Shown here piece after piece: positions 12,371 through 14,752 of a stretch of 14,752 nt of DNA; positions within the stretch are counted from its first letter, which is position 1; each line of letters starts with the position of its first letter. The DNA is taken from assembly GCA_030587605.1 (NCBI GenBank), contig JAUQYT010000250.1, positions 1 through 14,752 on the forward strand, written 5' to 3'. The notes below the pieces were generated by a model that saw only the letters and a program-made list of their open reading frames with translations, searched no databases and was not told the origin of the DNA. The stretch is from Candidatus Njordarchaeum guaymasense (GTDB lineage Archaea > Asgardarchaeota > Njordarchaeia > Njordarchaeales > Njordarchaeaceae). The translations under genes and the position numbers were made by a program.

Positions 12371-13794
12371 CTAGAAGTAGTCAGAGAGATTTCTTTGGGC
12401 TGAAACCTTCTCTTTCCGTTTTTCCTTTGATTCTTCTCCCTTTTCCATTCTGTCTCCCTCCTCATTAGGCCCAGCTACGTTTCTGGCTGATGCGGTTTCA
12501 TCTTCGAACAGGATCAGGTGCCCGTACACGCCGTCATATCCTGGTGCAACCCGAGCTTTCCTTTCTCTAACTCTCAGGATTGCATCTGCGATTCTTGTGC
12601 TCGTGACTGACGATATTTCCTCTCTTGATGCTTCGAGGAGAACTTGAAACTCATTTGGAAATTTCTTGATTAACTTGCCGTATTCTTCCCAGACTGCTTT
12701 GCCAAAAACATCTCGTAACCCCAATGCACTGGAGATTATCTCCTGCAGAGGGATCAGGCTAACGTACGGTATGGCGCCAGCGGGTTTGTAACCCTCGGGT
12801 CTATCAGCCAACTCTCCAACTCGATCCAGAACACCAACGGTTAGCTTTCTTCTGCAGGCTGGGCAGGTATTTTCACATCGGCGAGCTTCCTCTGGACTTA
12901 GAACCACATTACAGTTCCTGTGTCCTGTGTAATGGTACTTACCGTACGCAGGATCTGTTTCGATTGTCATCAAAAATCTTTTTGGATCCTTCTTGCGAAT
13001 TGCGTCAACTAGTTCCCTGTAGCTTACATCATTTAGTTCGAGTACATTTGCCTCCCTACCCAAGCGGTAGGGCCACGGGCTATGGGAGTCGCTGTTACTG
13101 ACTAGCATATACTTATCTAAGGCCGAAAGGCGCCAGTTCATCATTGGATCGGAACTTAGACCAGTCTCAATAGCGTGGATTCGCTTAGTCTGTTCTTGGA
13201 AGCACTCCTCCATGCTGTCGAAACCGCTTCTCGAGCCAAACAGTGAGAACCACGGAGTCCAAATATGCGCTGGAATCACCTCATTCCAAGGATCAACTTC
13301 GATAACTGCCTCTATGAGTTCTGGAGGAGCTACATGTAGTTTTGGTCTCCCATCGGAACTGAGGCTGCCATACTTCGATACCACGTTAGTCACTTGCTTG
13401 GCAACTTCAAGATTCGGGCACAAGATCAAGAGGTGAATTCTCTTTGACTTGTCTTGACTCCGAAACTCAGTATCAACCTCTCCAGTGTACATGAAAAGAG
13501 TTGGAGTCGGCGTACTTGCCCTACTCTTTAATACATAGAGCCCACTTTGGTCAACCTCAGTCAGAGAGGATTCGCACTCTGTAAGCCATCTCGGCGAGGT
13601 AAAATGGAGACCCGCCTACCCTAACGTGCTTAAGCGGTACCATTGCAGGTCGAGTTGTCCCCTGTGCCGAGAATGGTCAGACCCTTGACTCCAGCCTGTC
13701 TATCAAGATTAACCAAATTCATATCTTCACTAGTCGCACCGGAGTACTTACTATGAATGTGAAGATCCGCAATGACTTTCAGACCAGTTTTCAC
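12371..13794 (-). CDS. Endonuclease Q (PHP-domain DNA repair nuclease) with an intron; exons 13657-13794 and 12371-13603
   Basis: Nicks DNA 5' of deaminated bases (uracil, hypoxanthine) and abasic sites. Exon 1 (46 codons, GTG 13794) carries the PHP metal motif ADLHIHSKYS and ends ILGTGD; exon 2 opens FTSPRWLTE. Joined they encode 456 residues, close to known endonuclease Q. Other ligands are PAH (about 157-159) and NSDSHSPWPYRLGRE (Asp218, His220). A zinc site uses C267, C279, C283 and C286. The last eight residues, QRNLSDYF, are a near-perfect PCNA-interacting (PIP) box after a charged linker. Reading straight through from exon 1 meets a TAA after nine codons; exon 2 alone would lack the first catalytic histidines. 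The intervening 53 bases have archaeal intron features. A decayed gene is the alternative, but both exons look fully conserved. Confidence 0.88.
13604..13656 (-). other. Candidate archaeal mRNA intron (bulge-helix-bulge) in the endonuclease Q gene
   Basis: Transcript order: central helix GGGG, bulge AC^A, inner helix ACUCG ... CGGGU, central CUCC, bulge AU^U. This is the exact 3-4-3 geometry cut by the tRNA splicing endonuclease, each cut after the second bulge base. Pairing is 4/4 in the central helix and 5/5 in the inner one, with one G-U each. A seven-base outer pairing (UCUCGGC with GCCGAGA) brackets the site at a distance, so the outer helix is of the relaxed type. Removal of 53 bases restores GTGD|FTSPRW in phase 0. 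Confidence 0.75.
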
Positions 13795-13834
13795 CCCGAC
13801 TATAGTGATACTGTCATGATCTTATGAACCTCAT

Positions 13835-13844
13835 CTTTATATTG
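13835..13844. promoter_or_regulatory. TATA box between endonuclease Q and SIS-protein genes, usable on both strands
   Basis: Minus-strand CAATATAAAG predicts a start near 13813, about 20 bases before the endonuclease Q GTG (13794). Plus-strand CTTTATATTG predicts a start near 13866 for the SIS gene at 13948. No other A/T block in the gap is better. Confidence 0.5.
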
Positions 13845-13847
13845 ATT

Positions 13848-13863
13848 TCACCTTTAATGGTGA
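13848..13863. promoter_or_regulatory. Inverted repeat beside the shared TATA box
   Basis: TCACC and GGTGA separated by TTTAAT, four bases from the TATA element between the divergent genes. It is positioned like an operator; the arms are only five bases. Confidence 0.25.
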
Positions 13864-13947
13864 TGAAAGAACGTTCCTTACTGCTTGATGGAAGACATGT
13901 AGAGAACTCGCACATCTCATAGGTCATGTCTAGGGGAATGAGGTTCG

Positions 13948-14752
13948 ATGAAAAAAAAATCCAAGGATGTGGATCAACGGGAGAGAGTCATGAAGCATGA
14001 GGACCGTCCGAAGACCTTTGATTTTGTTGATAAGAATGCGGTACTCGACATTGAAGCCACAACTGAGTATCCAGTAATGTATCGGGCGCTTGGTACTAAG
14101 CCGAGAGCAGAGCACCCATACAACGTTTATAATGATATCCGTTCAGAGCCCCAGGCCGTCAAGAAGACGCTGGAGATCGTTGGAGTAGATGTCAGGAAAG
14201 TTGCGGCAGAGTTCACGAGACGTGAGATCAATCATATTGTTAGTATCGGGCTGGGTACCAGTCAATTTGTTGGGCAGGCGGCTGGTCCAGCCTTCTGGGA
14301 ATGGGCGCATTTGACGACCGAGGATCGAGACAGTGTTGAAGCCTTGATTACGGACAAGCCCTATGATTACAAACAAATCGCCTTATTTTCCTATAGCGGA
14401 AGTGGAAGCACGTTTGACACTATTTCTGCTACTAAGAAATTCGCGGAGAAAGGAGCGTACACTATAGCAATAACCTCCATTGCGGGAAGCCCATTGACTA
14501 AGATAGCCAAGGATACAATTGCATGTGTCGGGGGATTCGATACGGGCGGTTCAGATACGTTTCACTATGCGACACGTTTGGCCGCTAGTCTAGCTCTCGC
14601 TATCGAACTAGGTAAAGAAAGGAACATTAGCGGTCTAGACTTCAAGGATCTTAGATCCCAGCTTGATGCAGTTCCGACAGCGATGGCAGAGCGGCTGGAT
14701 GAAACGGACAAACGGTGTTGGAGCGTCGCAAAACACAACGCAAGAATGCGGA
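13948..14752 (+). CDS. SIS-domain sugar-phosphate isomerase/aminotransferase-like protein (3' end outside window)
   Basis: The open frame runs off the window after 268 codons. After a charged 60-residue N-terminus, an SIS domain of the GlmS/AgaS isomerase type begins: first phosphosugar loop SIGLGTSQFVGQ (about 99-110), second loop LFSYSGSGSTFDTISATKKF (about 146-165, where GlmS has SQSGETADT), strand YTIAITSIAGSPLTKIAKD and FDTGGSDTFHYATRLAAS (GlmS STKAYT region). No glutamine-amidotransferase domain precedes it, so ammonia-dependent amination, deamination or isomerisation of a ketose/aldose phosphate is more likely than classical GlmS activity. ATG 13948 follows AGGGGA (ten bases) and GAGGT (three bases). 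The second codon onward is a run of nine A, so a length error there would alter the start. It diverges from endonuclease Q. Confidence 0.8.
   Translation, partial: MKKKSKDVDQRERVMKHEDRPKTFDFVDKNAVLDIEATTEYPVMYRALGTKPRAEHPYNVYNDIRSEPQAVKKTLEIVGVDVRKVAAEFTRREINHIVSIGLGTSQFVGQAAGPAFWEWAHLTTEDRDSVEALITDKPYDYKQIALFSYSGSGSTFDTISATKKFAEKGAYTIAITSIAGSPLTKIAKDTIACVGGFDTGGSDTFHYATRLAASLALAIELGKERNISGLDFKDLRSQLDAVPTAMAERLDETDKRCWSVAKHNARMR

Noticed and set aside
13495..13800. Endonuclease Q as a simple frameshifted pseudogene
   Set aside because: Both parts are well conserved, no residues are lost or added after removing exactly 53 bases, and the removal points coincide with a 3-4-3 bulge-helix-bulge; kept only as the alternative to the intron.

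Overview
The window is from an archaeon, most likely of the TACK group. It carries ribosomal protein S26e (known from TACK and Asgard archaea and eukaryotes, usually absent from Euryarchaeota), TrmY, an archaetidylinositol-phosphate-synthase-type lipid enzyme, an archaeal/eukaryal-type prolyl-tRNA synthetase and an endonuclease Q homologue. It also has A/T-rich TATA boxes about 25-30 nt before expected transcript starts and GGAGG/GGTGA ribosome binding sites. I cannot fix the lineage further; Bathyarchaeia would be a reasonable guess only. The genes are housekeeping and accessory genes in short, often single-gene transcription units on both strands; I see no insertion sequence, CRISPR array, tRNA or rRNA.

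Layout. 1-246: tail of a winged-helix regulator. 339-920: membrane lipid synthase. 943-1290: PadR regulator, behind trmY (1428-2060), which diverges from rps26e (2163-2447). 2565-3464: PfkB sugar/nucleoside kinase. 3647-4339: TrmJ-like tRNA 2'-O-methyltransferase with no normal start codon for its conserved first strand. 4364-4711: a second PadR, clearly a duplicate of the first, including its leader. 7697-4928 (minus): operon of an HMG-CoA-synthase-fold protein, a DUF35 zinc/OB-fold protein and a thiolase. 8080-8370: OB-fold single-stranded-DNA-binding protein. 9412-8525 (minus): radical SAM protein, possibly preceded by a 36-codon gene. 9733-11074: proS, broken by a deletion and frame change. 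11185-11574: small conserved-looking protein. 11745-12320: coiled-coil plus Pro/Gln-rich disordered protein. 13794-12371 (minus): endonuclease Q. 13948-end: SIS-domain sugar-phosphate protein, cut by the window edge.

Most notable: (1) the endonuclease Q gene is interrupted by 53 bases (13604-13656) with an in-frame stop. Their ends fold into a 3-4-3 bulge-helix-bulge, and cutting both bulges at the canonical place restores the conserved GTGDFTSPRW reading exactly. This looks like an archaeal protein-coding intron removed by the tRNA splicing endonuclease. (2) The HMG-CoA-synthase homologue keeps its operon but has replaced all three catalytic residues (Glu, Cys, His), while its thiolase partner is intact. 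(3) proS has lost about 35 codons at a short microhomology. (4) The two PadR genes share promoter, leader, Shine-Dalgarno and a TTG start, which corrects the apparent start of both.

Functionally, the window mixes translation and tRNA modification (trmY, trmJ, rps26e, proS), DNA maintenance (endonuclease Q with a PCNA-binding tail, single-stranded-DNA-binding protein), acyl-CoA/isoprenoid-type chemistry (thiolase operon), ether-lipid headgroup synthesis and local regulators.
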